Source of the DNA: Weissella cibaria
GTDB lineage: Bacteria > Bacillota > Bacilli > Lactobacillales > Lactobacillaceae
Direction of reading: 5' to 3'
DNA: 64,000 bases
Assembly: GCF_004521965.1 (NCBI RefSeq)
Contig: NZ_SDGK01000031.1
Location: 1 to 64,000 of the forward strand
The position numbers and the translations under genes were made by a program. The notes under the pieces were generated by a model that saw nothing but the letters and a program-made list of their open reading frames with translations, was not told the DNA's origin and searched no databases. Shown in pieces: positions 63,408 to 64,000 of the stretch (position 1 is the first letter of the stretch; each line of letters starts with the position of its first letter).

Positions 63408-64000
63408 ATGGCGCAACGACACTGGTGGCAAGACGAAGTGGTCTATCAAATTTATCCCCGTTCCTTTCAAGATAGTAATCATGATGGCATTGGTGATATT
63501 CAGGGCGTGATTAGCCAACTGGACTATATCCAATCATTAGGAATTACAACAATTTGGCTATCACCGGTCTATAAGCCCCCCATGGTTGATATGGGGTATG
63601 ACATTTCAGATTATCAAGATATCAACCCACAGTTTGGATCACTGACTGATTTCAAGGAACTGCTAATGGCAGCTAACGAACGTCAAATTAAAATTGTGAT
63701 AGATTTAGTGGTCAATCATACATCGAATCAACATGCCTGGTTCAAACAAGCGTTAGCGGATCCAGCAAGTCCATATCGTGAGTTTTACATTTTTAAGACC
63801 GCAACAGATGGTACGGGACCGAATAATTGGCACAGTATTTTTGGCGGCTCAACATGGACGCCAGTACCGAATGAGCCATGAACTTATTATTTTCATACCT
63901 TTGCGTCGGAACAACCGGATTTGAATTGACAAAATCCAGCACTACGCCGGGCAATCTATGACATGGTTAACTGGTGGTTAGACCTAGGTGTCGTCGTCTT
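63408..64000 (+). pseudogene. GH13 oligo-1,6-/alpha-glucosidase, interrupted and cut by window edge
   Basis: The N-terminal third of a GH13 subfamily 31-type enzyme: WWQDEVVYQIYPRSFQDSN, GITTIWLSPVYKPPMVDMGYDISDYQ and region I IDLVVNHTS. TGA at 63879-63881 (after VPNEP) and TGA at 63927-63929, where PDLN-W-QN is expected, break an otherwise continuous frame with no indel. Sequence continues (RAIYDMVNWWLDLGVVV) past the edge. Probably non-functional; the rest of the gene is not visible. Confidence 0.8.

Noticed and set aside
63879-63929. TGA read as Trp (recoding)
   Set aside because: TGA ends many normal genes in the window and Trp is encoded by TGG everywhere else.
1-64000. tRNA, rRNA and CRISPR arrays
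   Set aside because: No cloverleaf with a CCA-type end, rRNA segment or regularly spaced repeat was seen on reading, though a dedicated scan was not possible.

Overview
The window looks like the chromosome of a heterofermentative lactic acid bacterium of the Leuconostocaceae, most likely Weissella (W. confusa/cibaria type). This rests on Lactobacillales gene families and gene order (mrnC-rlmB-sigH-rpmG-secE-nusG-rplK-rplA-rplJ-rplL; ecfA1-ecfA2-ecfT-truA-rplM-rpsI), methionine T-boxes, CcpA-type cre sites, pyruvate oxidase, moderate GC with Arg mostly CGN, and AAGGAGG ribosome binding sites. Species cannot be fixed without a database search. I saw no rRNA, tRNA or CRISPR.

Layout. 1-1.5 kb: a stomatin-like SPFH protein behind two tiny NfeD-type OB proteins. 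1.6-4.7 kb (minus strand): a methionine ABC importer (metQ-metN-metI) behind a Met T-box. 5.5-7.8 kb: NAD salvage (pncB, nadE). 8.2-20.2 kb: a reductive TCA cassette on one strand. It holds an NADH-flavin reductase with a C-terminal flavinylation motif, the flavin transferase ApbE, a PAS protein, a LysR regulator, fumarase, an FAD fumarate reductase, a dicarboxylate transporter, a decayed lactate/malate dehydrogenase with a malate-type Arg, and pyruvate carboxylase. Together they would turn pyruvate into succinate and reoxidise NADH, except that the malate dehydrogenase step is broken here. 20.3-21.7 kb: cysS. 22.2-26.3 kb: a second Met T-box in front of a transsulfuration enzyme, a short MetE-like protein, a second MetQ and luxS. 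26.3-31.9 kb: RNA processing and translation genes, including an L10 leader. 32-41 kb: a serine hydrolase, a Mn/Zn ABC importer, a type II NADH dehydrogenase with a membrane tail, an RNA methyltransferase and the ECF vitamin-transport module. 41.8-42.8 kb: rplM-rpsI.

42,762-54,743 is an integrative element of about 12 kb inserted at the 3' end of rpsI and bounded by a 16-bp direct repeat. It carries integrase, excisionase-like protein, HUH-helicase Rep with a likely origin, FtsK-like ATPase, two small unknown proteins and a divergent repressor. Its cargo is a single-polypeptide Type ISP restriction-modification enzyme followed by a translationally coupled membrane protein and trypsin-like protease. 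It has no conjugation apparatus of its own, so it is probably a mobilisable or satellite-like element.

54.9-64 kb mixes intact genes (pyruvate oxidase with a cre site, a uracil-DNA glycosylase-like protein, a leucine-rich-repeat protein with a NEAT-like haem-binding domain, an aldo/keto reductase) with three broken genes (serine hydrolase, TetR regulator, GH13 glucosidase).
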